This document shows, piece by piece, positions 1-8,869 of a stretch of DNA of 64,000 nucleotides. A program made the position numbers and the translations under genes. The notes beneath the pieces are model-generated. The model made no database searches, was not told the DNA's origin, and saw only the letters and a list, made by a program, of their open reading frames with translations. The stretch's first letter is position 1. Each line of letters opens with the position of its first letter. Source of the DNA: JAWPMT01 sp965242775. GTDB taxonomy: Bacteria; Bacteroidota; Bacteroidia; Cytophagales; Cyclobacteriaceae. The stretch covers positions 104,440-168,439 of the forward strand of contig CBDETI010000030.1 in assembly GCA_965242775.1 (NCBI GenBank), given 5' to 3'.

Positions 1-326
1 GCTATGGCGCCAAAGTTTCTCACATCCGTCAGGCCATCAAGAATAGCGACAAAAGGTGCCCTGCCTTCCTCATAAAGGCCTTGCACAAGACGCTCTACAG
101 TGTAATATTTGACTGGAGATATAAAGGCAACTGCCCCCTGATGATTCTTTCTGGTAAATCCATCAAGTTTTTGTACAGGTACTTTCGAGATGGGAGTCAA
201 TGTACCTTTTAGCGCCGACCATAGCTCCTTTGATAAATCCCCCTTCAGATTTTTTTGAATAAAGAGTTTCTCTAGGTCTTTGCCCGCTTCCAGTGCCTCG
301 AGAATGGCACGGAGACCAAAAATCAT
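1..326 (-). CDS. rlmB: 23S rRNA (guanosine-2'-O)-methyltransferase RlmB, partial
   Basis: This is the first ~108 residues of a gene running off the left edge. The translation opens MIFGLRAILEALEAGKD and reaches the segments TRKNHQGAVAFISP and LDGLTDVRNFGAIA, which are characteristic of the TrmH/SpoU family RlmB, an enzyme that 2'-O-methylates G2251 of 23S rRNA. What is visible is the N-terminal substrate-binding domain (about residues 1-75) and the start of the SPOUT catalytic domain. The start at 326 is preceded by GAGGAG. It lies 24 bases after the stop of the upstream GWxTD gene, so the two are probably cotranscribed. The C-terminal two thirds, with the SAM-binding knot, is outside the window. 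Confidence 0.85.
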   Translation of the reverse strand, partial: MIFGLRAILEALEAGKDLEKLFIQKNLKGDLSKELWSALKGTLTPISKVPVQKLDGFTRKNHQGAVAFISPVKYYTVERLVQGLYEEGRAPFVAILDGLTDVRNFGAI

Positions 327-349
327 ATTCTCCTCGCGATGCCGAGGTT

Positions 350-1468
350 TTACAGGCCTGCCCTGATACTTTTTATTCTTTGCGTCCATGAATCTCTGTA
401 CTCTGTATCCCGAATGAGCGTATACAAACTGGGTGCGAATAACGTTGATATTTTGACAAACTCAAATTGTTCCTGCTCGCCATATTTCCAAACCTCCTTG
501 CGGCCATTTCGGAATACCTGATCTGGAGTGCCGTAAATCAAATAGATCATTCCCTGATCAGTTTGCCATCCGGGTTTGTAGTTTGTAAACAACCTGTTGA
601 CCAGGGTAACACCTCGAAAATAATTTCGTATGGCCCGCTTTGCTCCGGATTTACCATTGGCAACTCGAACCCAAAACGCCTCAAATGCCTCCCGCTGATC
701 TGGTGCTTCTATGAGCTGACCATATTCCCGGCTGGAACAGATATACTCCATGGGAGGCAACAACTCTTCAATTTTCCGATATCGAGGAAAATAAGGAGGG
801 CACTTCAGAAACCCCGAACCGACAACAGAAGTAGTATCTTCCTGAAGGAAATAAAATGTACCATTTGTCAGTTTTAAGGTATCTGAATACCGCAGGACCG
901 TATCGATCTCAATCACTGGCGAGAGGGCTTGCATACTTCCAAATGGCGGATCCGCTGACCCGAAATCCTCGGAATAAACATATGTCTGGAGGTTTCTTTC
1001 CTGTTTGTATTGAGGTGTTGCCCAAGCAAATTGGGTGACCATAGGCCCATCTAACCAAGGGTAAAATGTTGGCAATTTATCTTTCCGAATCTCTATTGGG
1101 AAATAGTACTCCGATCCTTGTAGTTGAACCACCAGGACCAATAAATCTTGTAACTGATCCAGGTCAAACTCATATCGCAAGTAGGTAGACACCTCTTCTT
1201 TAAGCGTGTCGACCGCCACTGGTGCCACCGGTACCTGGACGGTATCTTCGTAGTTCTCCTGACTGTAGAAATTAGTTTGCACCACCCCCTCAATTCGAAG
1301 CAAACCGAATAACAGTAGCTCTGAAGACGACTTTTTTGCCATCCGGTATTCAAACCCAACCGGACTGTCAGGGCTATATAAGTAGTAGAAATCAACCTTC
1401 GTTAGGTCGAAACAGCTTCCTGAAAAGAATGCAAAAACGCAGAAAAAAATTATTGTATGCTTCTTCAT
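350..1468 (-). CDS. GWxTD domain lipoprotein
   Basis: A 372-residue protein with a lipoprotein signal peptide (MKKHTIIFFCVFAFFSGSC, Cys19). A GWQTD motif lies at about residues 300-304, followed by GMIYLIYGTPDQVF, the hallmark of the GWxTD domain family found in Bacteroidota and related phyla. The middle of the protein is predicted to be mostly beta structure, with no catalytic motif that I recognise. It is probably anchored in the periplasm or outer membrane; the family's biochemical function is not established. It sits just upstream of rlmB on the same strand. Confidence 0.8.
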   Translation of the reverse strand: MKKHTIIFFCVFAFFSGSCFDLTKVDFYYLYSPDSPVGFEYRMAKKSSSELLLFGLLRIEGVVQTNFYSQENYEDTVQVPVAPVAVDTLKEEVSTYLRYEFDLDQLQDLLVLVVQLQGSEYYFPIEIRKDKLPTFYPWLDGPMVTQFAWATPQYKQERNLQTYVYSEDFGSADPPFGSMQALSPVIEIDTVLRYSDTLKLTNGTFYFLQEDTTSVVGSGFLKCPPYFPRYRKIEELLPPMEYICSSREYGQLIEAPDQREAFEAFWVRVANGKSGAKRAIRNYFRGVTLVNRLFTNYKPGWQTDQGMIYLIYGTPDQVFRNGRKEVWKYGEQEQFEFVKISTLFAPSLYTLIRDTEYRDSWTQRIKSIRAGL

Positions 1469-1523
1469 AGCCAGGAAATTAATCTAAGCAAATTTTCGTT
1501 TTCTTTGCTCAAAAAGAAAAGGA

Positions 1524-2297
1524 ATGAGCGTTTTCACGACGGAAATCACGTCCGAAGAGATTGTTTCTGACAATCCAATCCATCAACGCTTGCTGAAAGC
1601 TTATCACGTAGCCAAGCCCTATGTATCAGGGGACCTGCTGGAGCTGGGTTGTGGAGAAGGGCGCGGAGTTCACGAAATAGCGCCTCTTGCCTCAAGTTTC
1701 ACCGCCATCGATAAAATAAGTAGTGTTATAGATAACTTGTCGCAAGCACATCCCGAGCATACTTTTCAACAAGGTCACTTTCCACCTGCACCATTCAACG
1801 ATCAATCTTTTGACACCATCGTCTCTTTCCAGGTCATAGAGCACATCAAAAATGATCACCTGTTCCTTCAGGAAATCCATCGGATGTTGCGACCCGGAGG
1901 TACTGCCCTATTGACCACCCCCAATATAAAAATGACACTCACCAGAAATCCCTGGCACATTCGAGAATATACCGCCAAGGAACTTACAGCTATTGCCAGC
2001 AAGTACTTTGACCTGGTAGACATGAAAGGGATAGCAGGGAGTGACAAGGTTATGAAGTACCACGATCAAAATAGGGAATCAGTGAAAAAATTCACCCGAT
2101 TTGATATTCTCGACTTACAACACAAACTACCAGCCGCTTTATTGAAAATCCCATACGACATTCTCAACCGGATCAACAGAAATTCCTTGCAAAAAGGAAA
2201 TAATAGCCTCGTGGAAAGCATTTCTCTTGATGACTACTTCGTCAAAGAGCAAGACGAACAAAACCTCGACCTTTTTTTAATCTTAAAGAAACCATGA
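1524..2297 (+). CDS. Class I SAM-dependent methyltransferase
   Basis: A 257-residue soluble protein. The SAM-binding glycine-rich motif LLELGCGEGRG lies at about residues 38-48. The post-I region (AIDKISS) and motif IV/post-IV (FDTIVSFQVIEHI, about 98-110) follow, then HRMLRPGGTALLTTPN, a typical Methyltransf_11/Methyltransf_25 layout. The substrate cannot be read from the sequence; relatives act on small molecules, quinones, lipids or sugars. Its last four bases overlap the start of the dps gene (ATGA), which implies translational coupling. The upstream GWxTD gene is divergent, with about 55 bases between the two starts. Confidence 0.85.
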   Translation: MSVFTTEITSEEIVSDNPIHQRLLKAYHVAKPYVSGDLLELGCGEGRGVHEIAPLASSFTAIDKISSVIDNLSQAHPEHTFQQGHFPPAPFNDQSFDTIVSFQVIEHIKNDHLFLQEIHRMLRPGGTALLTTPNIKMTLTRNPWHIREYTAKELTAIASKYFDLVDMKGIAGSDKVMKYHDQNRESVKKFTRFDILDLQHKLPAALLKIPYDILNRINRNSLQKGNNSLVESISLDDYFVKEQDEQNLDLFLILKKP

Positions 2298-2731
2298 ACA
2301 CGGAACTGATCAAAGAACTCAACCAATTACTCAGTGATTACCACATCTACTACCAAAATACCCGTGGGTTTCACTGGAATATTAAAGGAAGAAATTTCTT
2401 CGAATTACATGCCAAGTTCGAAGAATTTTATACCGAAGCACTTACGACGATCGACGAACTCGCCGAGCGTATATTGACGATCGGCGGCAAACCACTTCAT
2501 ACTTTCGCGGACTATCAAAGTACTTCCAAACTCGTAGCCTACAAGGACATATCTACAGACGTAGACGCTGTGGGCGGCATTGTCACACAATTAGGTCAAC
2601 TCATCGAACAAGAAAATAAAGTCAAGGAATTGGCCGCAAACTCCGGCGACAATGAAACTGAGGACATGATGATCGGACTGATCAACGTACAACAAAAAAC
2701 CACCTGGATGCTAAAATCATGGATGGCCTAA
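2294..2731 (+). CDS. dps: Dps family DNA-binding ferritin-like protein
   Basis: A 145-residue ferritin-like protein close to usual Dps length. The Dps ferroxidase ligands are recognisable: His27 (GFHWN), His39 (ELHAKF), and Asp54 and Glu58 (TIDELAERI). Family members form dodecamers that oxidise and store iron with H2O2 and shield DNA in stationary phase or oxidative stress. The N-terminus is short and carries little positive charge, so direct DNA binding is uncertain. The gene overlaps the preceding methyltransferase by four bases and converges on asnB: the stop codons of the two genes overlap around 2728-2731. Confidence 0.88.
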   Translation: MNTELIKELNQLLSDYHIYYQNTRGFHWNIKGRNFFELHAKFEEFYTEALTTIDELAERILTIGGKPLHTFADYQSTSKLVAYKDISTDVDAVGGIVTQLGQLIEQENKVKELAANSGDNETEDMMIGLINVQQKTTWMLKSWMA

Positions 2732-4608
2732 GCCTCCATGTAACGGCTATACCAACGCTGAAAAACATATAACGACCAAACCAACGACGGGCTATCTCCG
2801 GGATCGAAGGAATGCAGCTTCCGTTGCAATTTCCTGATCATATCCCAGCGAAAAAGTTGTTGCGATTCAATCCGCTCTCGCTCGAATACGAATTGTGCTA
2901 ATTCGTTTCGAAGATCGTTTCGTAGCCATTTCAAAAGCGGCACCTCAAAACCATGCTTGGGTCTGCCGTACAATTCCTCTGGGAGCAGATCACGAAACGT
3001 TTCTTTGAGTACTCGTTTCCTTTGTCCACCACTCAGTTTCAGAGTGTCGTCCAACCCAAAAGCATAATCCACCACCTCATGATCCAAAAATGGAACGCGC
3101 ACCTCCAACCCGTGTGCCATAGACATTAGGTCCACCTTTCTTAGCATGTCACCAGGCAGCACCAAAGCCATATCTGCTCGCAACACCTCATTCAAGCCTG
3201 TTCCACCATATCCATCCAGAATTTCTGAGCAGCGATCTTCCAGCCCTTCCATACCCACCGGGTCAACAAGCAGGCCATCGACTACAGCCCGATCGTTAAA
3301 AGCAGCCAGGTGCCAGTACTTTCCATTCCCATTTGTGTGGAGGAGTTGAGCATACTTATGCAACTGTCGCACCTTATCAGTCAACCAGGTATTACGCGAC
3401 TTTGGAAGCATACGCCAAAACGGAGAAGTCACCCTCAGCAAGGTATTTAGTCGGCTTCGCTGTTCGCTACGTATCCAAGCCTCATGCTTATTGTATCCGG
3501 AAAAAATTTCATCAGCACCATCGCCGGACAAAGCCACCGTGATCTTTCCCTTGGTAAGTTTACTCAGAATGTAAAATGGAATCGCCGACGAATCAGCAAA
3601 AGGCTCACTGAAGTAGCTAACCACGTCATCATAGTGAGCCAACAGGTCATCATTTGACAAAGAAAAGACCGTATGCTCCGCCTTGATCTTTTTTGCCACC
3701 AACTGGGCATAATGAGTCTCGTCAAAATATTTGTTGTCGGAAAAACCTACAGAAAAAGTCAGTAATCCAGGATTTAGCTCGGCAGCAATAGCAGAAATCA
3801 CTGAAGAATCAATCCCACCGCTCAGGAATGCCCCAAGCGGTACATCCGATACCAGACGCCTTTCCACAGCCTGATACATCAATTTCCTCAAATCAGCTTT
3901 TGCACTTGACAAATCCCTAAGATTTGCCTCAGAAGTGGCCAGTGTATAAAAGCTTTGCTCTTTGATGTCACCTTCCGAAACGGTGAGGCTTTTACCCGGT
4001 GCCAACTTTTGCACGCCTTCAAGCATACAAAACTGGTCAGGCACATAAGTAAGTTGCAGATACTGATGAAGAGAAGCCTTGTCGAGTGTTCGAGGGATAT
4101 TGAAAGCGATCAGCGCCTTAAGTTCCGACCCAAAAATAAACTTGTCGCCATCCCGGAAATAATACAAGGGTTTAATGCCAAACCTGTCCCGCGCAAGGGT
4201 CACACATTTTTTGTCTCGATCATAAATGGCCATACCAAAGAAGCCATTGAACTTCTCAAAACACGCATCGCCCCAAACTTTAAAGGCAGTGAGAATTACC
4301 TCCGTATCAGAAGTCGTACGGAAAGTGCACCCTAATCCTATCAGCTGCTCTCGCAATGCACGGTAATTATACACTTCTCCGTTATATACCAGAGCAAACC
4401 TCTTGGTATCATCAAAAAATGGCTGATTACTCTCTTCAGACAAATCAATGATTGACAAACGTCTATGTCCGAGACCCACACGGTCATCAAACCAGGTACC
4501 ATGCGCATCCGGCCCACGCCTACTAAGCATCTTGGTTGCATCCTCCAGGTGCACCAAATGCATACGACCAACCATATTAAACGACAAGATGCCCGTAATT
4601 CCACACAT
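2728..4608 (-). CDS. asnB: Asparagine synthase (glutamine-hydrolysing)
   Basis: A 626-residue AsnB-type enzyme. I chose the start at 4608 because it gives MCGITGIL, placing the essential Cys2 nucleophile of the class II glutaminase domain right after Met; the frame is open upstream, but an extension would abolish the enzyme. The glutaminase domain spans about 1-200, with RRGPD and NGEVYNYRALR. The synthetase domain has the ATP PP-loop SGGIDSS at about 263-269, and later SGDGADEIFSGY. The product makes asparagine from aspartate, ATP and glutamine, although AsnB-like proteins in Bacteroidota can also amidate cell-surface glycan precursors. It is divergent from the NlpC/P60 gene with only 46 bases between starts. 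Confidence 0.92.
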   Translation of the reverse strand: MCGITGILSFNMVGRMHLVHLEDATKMLSRRGPDAHGTWFDDRVGLGHRRLSIIDLSEESNQPFFDDTKRFALVYNGEVYNYRALREQLIGLGCTFRTTSDTEVILTAFKVWGDACFEKFNGFFGMAIYDRDKKCVTLARDRFGIKPLYYFRDGDKFIFGSELKALIAFNIPRTLDKASLHQYLQLTYVPDQFCMLEGVQKLAPGKSLTVSEGDIKEQSFYTLATSEANLRDLSSAKADLRKLMYQAVERRLVSDVPLGAFLSGGIDSSVISAIAAELNPGLLTFSVGFSDNKYFDETHYAQLVAKKIKAEHTVFSLSNDDLLAHYDDVVSYFSEPFADSSAIPFYILSKLTKGKITVALSGDGADEIFSGYNKHEAWIRSEQRSRLNTLLRVTSPFWRMLPKSRNTWLTDKVRQLHKYAQLLHTNGNGKYWHLAAFNDRAVVDGLLVDPVGMEGLEDRCSEILDGYGGTGLNEVLRADMALVLPGDMLRKVDLMSMAHGLEVRVPFLDHEVVDYAFGLDDTLKLSGGQRKRVLKETFRDLLPEELYGRPKHGFEVPLLKWLRNDLRNELAQFVFERERIESQQLFRWDMIRKLQRKLHSFDPGDSPSLVWSLYVFQRWYSRYMEA

Positions 4609-4654
4609 GCTTTCGCTAACTTTAAATGCAGATTTGCCGCAAAATACATCGAAA

Positions 4655-5131
4655 ATGAAATCCCTTAAGCTCATCTGCTTACTACTTCCACTCATGATGC
4701 TCCTTGCTCTTCCAGAAACGGCTGCTCAGGGCAAAAAAAAGCGAAAAAAAATCAGCACAGTCATTTGGAAAGCAAAGACCTACTTGGGTACTCCCTACCG
4801 CTACGGCGGTAGCAGCAAAGGAGGTATTGATTGTTCCGGCCTTATTAAAAATTGTTATGCGGTTATTGGCGTCGACTTACCCCGAACGGCCAAGGAGCAG
4901 AGCAAAATTGGCAATTCCAAGAGTTGGGGAAGCGTACGTGAGGGGGATATTGTCTACTTCAAATTCAAACAAAAAGGCGAAAAATGGTGGCACACAGGCA
5001 TGATCACCAAAGCTAGTAAAAACGACATTCGATTTATACACGCTTCCACAAGTCGGGGTGTCGTTGAATCCAATCTAATGTCGGATTACTACAAAAAAAA
5101 TGTTAAAAAATTTCGGAGAGTGATCAAGTGA
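4655..5131 (+). CDS. NlpC/P60 family cell-wall hydrolase
   Basis: A 158-residue exported protein. The start at 4655 yields a clear signal peptide (MKSLKLICLLLPLMMLLALP, then AQG). The frame is open further upstream, but only inside asnB and without a signal sequence, so I reject that extension. The NlpC/P60 catalytic residues are visible: Cys60 in DCSG, His113 in WWHTGM and His129 in FIHAST. The domain is minimal, without SH3 or LysM targeting modules. Relatives cleave D-Glu-diaminopimelate or similar bonds in peptidoglycan stem peptides in the periplasm. Confidence 0.9.
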   Translation: MKSLKLICLLLPLMMLLALPETAAQGKKKRKKISTVIWKAKTYLGTPYRYGGSSKGGIDCSGLIKNCYAVIGVDLPRTAKEQSKIGNSKSWGSVREGDIVYFKFKQKGEKWWHTGMITKASKNDIRFIHASTSRGVVESNLMSDYYKKNVKKFRRVIK

Positions 5132-5314
5132 AATTTGGAGAGAACATATTGATTTTCACCCATCAGATATTCGGGCTGTCCGCATAAAACCAACGCCCTA
5201 CCTACCATCCCGTCTATTTTGCAAGGGCACTCCTTTGATCCACAATATCGTTGAAGAAATGAAGTCGAGAAGGCCACCAAAAGCAAAAATTCCATATCTT
5301 CGCCTTTCGATTTT

Positions 5315-5388
5315 GGGGATGTAGCTCAGTTGGCTAGAGCGCTTGACTGGCAGTCAAGAGGTCGTGGGTTCGAATCCCATCTTCTCCA
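5315..5388 (+). tRNA. tRNA-Ala (anticodon GGC)
   Basis: A 74-base cloverleaf: acceptor strand GGGGATG pairs with CTTCTCC plus discriminator A. The D arm is GCTC/GAGC, the anticodon stem CTTGA/TCAAG holds loop CTGGCAG (anticodon GGC), and the T arm is GTGGG TTCGAAT CCCAT. The G3:U70 pair that identifies tRNA-Ala is present. CCA is not encoded. One U-U mismatch sits in the acceptor stem (pair 6-67). A REP-like hairpin begins five bases after the 3' end. Confidence 0.95.
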
Positions 5389-5393
5389 CTCTC

Positions 5394-5421
5394 ACCCGCC
5401 GAAGCTTTAGCGAAGGCGGGT
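5394..5421 (+). repeat. REP-like structured hairpin, copy 1
   Basis: Outer stem ACCCGCC/GGCGGGT encloses GAAGCTTTAGCGAA. This can fold as a symmetric GAA/GAA internal loop around a GC/GC stem capped by TTTA. The same architecture recurs at 5615, 13498 and 13607. It lies five bases downstream of tRNA-Ala(GGC). There is no T-run, so it is not a simple intrinsic terminator. A diverged fragment (CCGAAGCTTTAGG) follows at 5432-5444. Confidence 0.75.
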
Positions 5422-5614
5422 CTACTATAATCCGAAGCTTTAGGTAGCTTGGACCTTTATTTCCAGAAGTCTTGCCCAAAGCGTCAAGTAAATCCCAAGC
5501 TTCAGCATAGGCAGAGGTCTTGTCCGCCGTGGCTGTAGTGAGGAGGAGGGTTTCTGTGGTAACTTTAACCAAAATGGGTTTTATCCTTTGCAGCTTTCGC
5601 CAGGTGGGTTTTAT

Positions 5615-5640
5615 CCGCCGAAGCTTTTAGCGAAGGCGGG
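5615..5640 (+). repeat. REP-like structured hairpin, copy 2
   Basis: CCGCC GAAGCTTTTAGC GAA GGCGG: the same element as at 5394, with one extra T in the loop. It lies 37 bases upstream of the M23 peptidase start. The stretch between the two copies (5422-5614) also contains partial matches such as CAGCTTTCGCCAGG, and no convincing gene. Confidence 0.7.
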
Positions 5641-5676
5641 AAACCAAATACCGATTCATCCCGTATCCACTGTTTA

Positions 5677-6834
5677 ATGAAACGAAAGGCGCTTACGCTC
5701 ACGATACCGACCCTCCTATGTCTTTTTTTGTCGTGCAGCGAAGAAAAAGTACCTGAAAAGTTCTACCCCAGAAATGATCATGAGGCTTATTGGCACGCTT
5801 TGACACAGGTCGATCTTGACCACACTGCATTAGGTAAAGACTGGATCAGGGCCGCAGAAACAACCCTCTCCAATCCGCAGAAATCCGTATTACCTTACCT
5901 CGAAGCCCTGCACCTTGACCCAAAAATCGCCGAGGCAATAACATACCGTTTCAAAGCGAAGAGGGGTCAGAAAATTTCAATAGAACTCTCCCCTTTGTCA
6001 GCAGACAGCTCAATATTATTCATCGATGTTTTTAGAGTGATCAGTGATTCTCTTCAAGAATATCGCCACATTGCTACAGCCGACAGCTCCTTTAAATTGG
6101 CCTTTGAAGCACGTAAAAACAACCATTATTTGCTTCGAATCCAACCCGAACTGCTGAGAGGTGGCAATTACAGGTTGAGTGTAGATGTTGGGCCGAGTTT
6201 CAAATTCCCCGTAGCAGGAAAAAACAAAAGGGCCATACAAAGCTTTTTCGGTGACCCCCGGGATGGGGGCCGTCGCGAGCACCACGGTGTAGATATCTTC
6301 GCTAGAAGACATACGCCCATCCTGGCCCCATGCGATGGTTATATCCGATTCGTAGGGGTCCGAGGCCTTGGAGGTAAAGTGATTTGGCTTCAAGATTCAA
6401 AGCACTACGACAACCTTTATTTCGCCCACTTGGACAGTCAGTGGGTCAAAGCAAGAACATTCGTCAAAACAGGAGATACCTTAGGCACCGTGGGCAATAC
6501 AGGAAACGCCAGATTCACTCCACCACACTTGCACTTCGGAATATATAACAATGGCCCAATGGACCCCTACTACTTCATAGCGGATACCAAACGTAAGGTT
6601 GTGGAACCAGGGCCGACAGAAGGCATTCTGGGCCAGATGAAAAAAAGTACCAATACACAGATTATTACCAGGGAAGCGCAAGGCAAATCTCCACTCGATA
6701 CCCTTACCAAGGATGAACACCTGCGCATTACAGCAATTGTCGGTAACACACTACGTGTTAAGACTCTGGCCGGCAAAACGGGATACCTCCCCCGCAAAGC
6801 CCTGGTCAGCCTACAAGACGTTCTCGATGATTGA
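5677..6834 (+). CDS. M23 family metalloendopeptidase lipoprotein
   Basis: A 385-residue protein with a lipoprotein signal peptide ending in LFLSC (Cys20). After an N-terminal domain (about 30-175) of pre-peptidase-like beta structure comes a LytM/M23 catalytic domain. Its zinc ligands are His202 and Asp206 (HHGVD), with His251 (FAHLD) and the HLHF motif at 284-287. The tail (about 320-380) looks like an SH3-like wall-binding module (LRITAIVGNTLRVKTLAGKTGYLP). The probable role is cleaving peptidoglycan cross-bridges or stem peptides from the outer-membrane face of the periplasm. It converges on the PD40/OmpA gene. Confidence 0.88.
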   Translation: MKRKALTLTIPTLLCLFLSCSEEKVPEKFYPRNDHEAYWHALTQVDLDHTALGKDWIRAAETTLSNPQKSVLPYLEALHLDPKIAEAITYRFKAKRGQKISIELSPLSADSSILFIDVFRVISDSLQEYRHIATADSSFKLAFEARKNNHYLLRIQPELLRGGNYRLSVDVGPSFKFPVAGKNKRAIQSFFGDPRDGGRREHHGVDIFARRHTPILAPCDGYIRFVGVRGLGGKVIWLQDSKHYDNLYFAHLDSQWVKARTFVKTGDTLGTVGNTGNARFTPPHLHFGIYNNGPMDPYYFIADTKRKVVEPGPTEGILGQMKKSTNTQIITREAQGKSPLDTLTKDEHLRITAIVGNTLRVKTLAGKTGYLPRKALVSLQDVLDD

Positions 6835-6852
6835 TCAACTATTTCGGTTAAC

Positions 6853-7476
6853 CTACTGATCCAAATCGGCGCGATCAAAAACCACCTCGAAAACCACACG
6901 GCGATTCCTGGCCTTTCCTTCTCTCGTTTCATTGCTTGCTACCGGCTGAGTTTCACCATAGCCAAAAGCCTTCATTCTTTCCGATTCTATTCCCTTGTCT
7001 GTTAAATACTGGAGCGTAGCATCCGACCGTCGTTCCGATAGATCCAGGTTGGATTCATCAGAACCATCGCTATCCGTGTGTCCTTCGATTTTTAGATAGT
7101 AACTGGGGTTATCCTTCATGATTTTAGCCACATTATCCAAAATGGAGTAGGATACTGGCTTGATTACAGCTTTAGCAGTTTCAAATTGAATGCCCTGCAA
7201 CGCCTGCTCAAAAACGAGTAGCGTCTCCTCCGAAAGCGGAGCGCAACCACCATTCTCGTCAATACCCGCCTCATCAGGGCATTTATCTTCTTCGTCCCTG
7301 ATCAAGTCCTCGTCACGATCTGAAATAATTGTGAAAGACACCCGGTTGTCAGGATTATCTGGATCGAGCACAAGAATGTTATCAACATTTTGAAAGGGTT
7401 CCGAGGCACCTAAGGCCGCCTTTGCAATGACCCTCCTATCACTGATCCCCTTATCCAGGAAAAAAACGATGAACAA
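6853..7476 (-). CDS. OmpA-family C-terminal part of a frameshifted PD40/OmpA protein
   Basis: This frame encodes the end of the protein begun by the next entry. It starts inside the frameshift and has no signal peptide, so it is unlikely to be a gene by itself. It continues a first, weak OmpA-like domain. It then has an acidic Ca-binding, thrombospondin-type-3-like stretch (DRDEDLIRDEEDKCPDEAG), and finally a canonical OmpA/Pal peptidoglycan-binding domain with IEGHTDSDGSDESN, LDLSERRSDA and KARNRRVVFEV. Removing one T from the T7 run (plus-strand A7, 7460-7466) joins both frames into one ~671-residue protein, with HRFF running into LDKGISDRRV. Confidence 0.8.
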   Translation of the reverse strand: MFIVFFLDKGISDRRVIAKAALGASEPFQNVDNILVLDPDNPDNRVSFTIISDRDEDLIRDEEDKCPDEAGIDENGGCAPLSEETLLVFEQALQGIQFETAKAVIKPVSYSILDNVAKIMKDNPSYYLKIEGHTDSDGSDESNLDLSERRSDATLQYLTDKGIESERMKAFGYGETQPVASNETREGKARNRRVVFEVVFDRADLDQ

Positions 7477-8869
7477 CTAGCAACCTCTCTTCCGACAGCT
7501 GCTGTTCATTACCCCCACCGGCGGCTACATGTACTCTTATTTCAAATTTTATACTTGGGTAGTCCGTCAAGTACTTCACCATCCGATCAAGCTCTTCAAT
7601 ACCCAGTGACGTCAGCGACGTACTACCCGGATCAAAAGCCACATCATGAGATATAAGCGTATTCCCGACTTCAATCGGCACCAAATATAAATCCGCGGTA
7701 ATCTCCCTTTTATCAGTTTCCGTAACCTCCAGATATTGTGATGTCGACAGGTAATCGTCCGCCTCTGCTAGCAAGCGAAACTTCTTTGGGAACTCAAAAA
7801 TTGATCGTGAATACTTATGTTCCGCATTGCTGGTAACAAAATGTTTATCCTCAACCAATGGATCAGGAGTGGTAATAGCTACCTCCGTGGTAATAGCCCC
7901 TTTTGTGAGTTTATTCCGTGTTACGCCACTTACAATCACACCTGGCGTAGGGTTAAGATGCAACGGAATGATAGCCCTGAAGATGTCCCTTGAATCTGAG
8001 TTACTTTCCGTATCAGAGACGAAATATGCGTGCTCTCCACGGGCCGGGATAGTAAAATAGGCCTCGAAACCAGCGGTGTTGAAGGCATCTCCGAGATTCT
8101 CGGGTTCCGACCAGTTCGTCCACGTATCATCCAGTCTCGTAGAATAAAAGATATCAGCACCTCCAAACCCCTCATGGCCGAAGCTGGAAAAAAATAGGGT
8201 TCTACCATCTGAAGATAAGAATGGCGAGAATTCAGCCTCATAAGTATTCACATTCCCTCCAATGTTCTTGGGCTCGGTCCAGTTAAAGTCATCAATACGT
8301 TCACTTACATAAATATCTTGATCCCCATAACTCCCCTTGCTTTCTATCGCCAAAAACATGCGTTGACCATCATTAGTAATAAAGTAGTCTATGAAGTCAC
8401 TGACATTTTTGAATTTATTGATGGTAATAGCCCTTGGACTCGTCCATCCGTCAGCAGTCTGAAAACTCAGGGAAGCCCCTTTCTCATATCCTTTTGCCGT
8501 AAATACGTTGATAACCAGCGCTGTATCGGCGCCGTGCGATAGCGACGAGATACCATTAGGAAACTTATTGTTCAAAGGCGTTCCAATATTAACTGGCTTG
8601 GTCCAAATTTGATCAGCATCTCTGGAGGCGTAATAAATATCTTGGATATCATCCTCACCTCCCGTGTTCATCGGATGGTATTGGCGCGTGAGAAATAAAG
8701 TGCTATTATCGTAAGAAATAATTGGCTTCGTCTCAGTGAAGCTGGTATTGATATGATCTCCAAGTCTTTCTCTTGGAGTAAAATCTAAATCTTGAGACAA
8801 TGCGGATAGCTGTCCAGCTATCAGCCCGAATGCTAACGAAAGCTTGGGCAAAAAAGGAGATTTTAACAT
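7451..8869 (-). CDS. PD40 beta-propeller N-terminal part of a frameshifted PD40/OmpA protein
   Basis: 472 residues: a signal peptide (MLKSPFLPKLSLAFGLIAGQLSALSQ), then PD40-type propeller repeats such as GGEDDIQDIYYASR, GDQDIYVSERIDDFNWTEPKNIG and DGRTLFFSSFGHEGFGGADIFYS. A carboxypeptidase-like or linker region follows, then the start of an OmpA-like domain (SHDVAFDPGSTSLTSLGIEELDRM). The frame ends in LLVVHRFFPG-stop right at a seven-T run, whereas the downstream frame continues with the expected sequence. Intact relatives are outer-membrane-associated proteins with a propeller and a peptidoglycan-binding OmpA domain, sometimes linked to type IX secretion or gliding. Whether this copy is broken in the living cell is uncertain. 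Confidence 0.82.
   Translation of the reverse strand: MLKSPFLPKLSLAFGLIAGQLSALSQDLDFTPRERLGDHINTSFTETKPIISYDNSTLFLTRQYHPMNTGGEDDIQDIYYASRDADQIWTKPVNIGTPLNNKFPNGISSLSHGADTALVINVFTAKGYEKGASLSFQTADGWTSPRAITINKFKNVSDFIDYFITNDGQRMFLAIESKGSYGDQDIYVSERIDDFNWTEPKNIGGNVNTYEAEFSPFLSSDGRTLFFSSFGHEGFGGADIFYSTRLDDTWTNWSEPENLGDAFNTAGFEAYFTIPARGEHAYFVSDTESNSDSRDIFRAIIPLHLNPTPGVIVSGVTRNKLTKGAITTEVAITTPDPLVEDKHFVTSNAEHKYSRSIFEFPKKFRLLAEADDYLSTSQYLEVTETDKREITADLYLVPIEVGNTLISHDVAFDPGSTSLTSLGIEELDRMVKYLTDYPSIKFEIRVHVAAGGGNEQQLSEERLLVVHRFFPG

Noticed and set aside
4448..4654. N-terminal extension of the NlpC/P60 protein
   Set aside because: It would lie inside asnB, lacks homology and would bury the signal peptide; the start at 4655 is better.
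4609..4695. N-terminal extension of asparagine synthase
   Set aside because: It would separate the catalytic Cys from the N-terminus, which class II glutaminases need free.
5394..5421. Rho-independent terminator for tRNA-Ala
   Set aside because: The hairpin is strong but no T-run follows, and the same element occurs before a tRNA gene.
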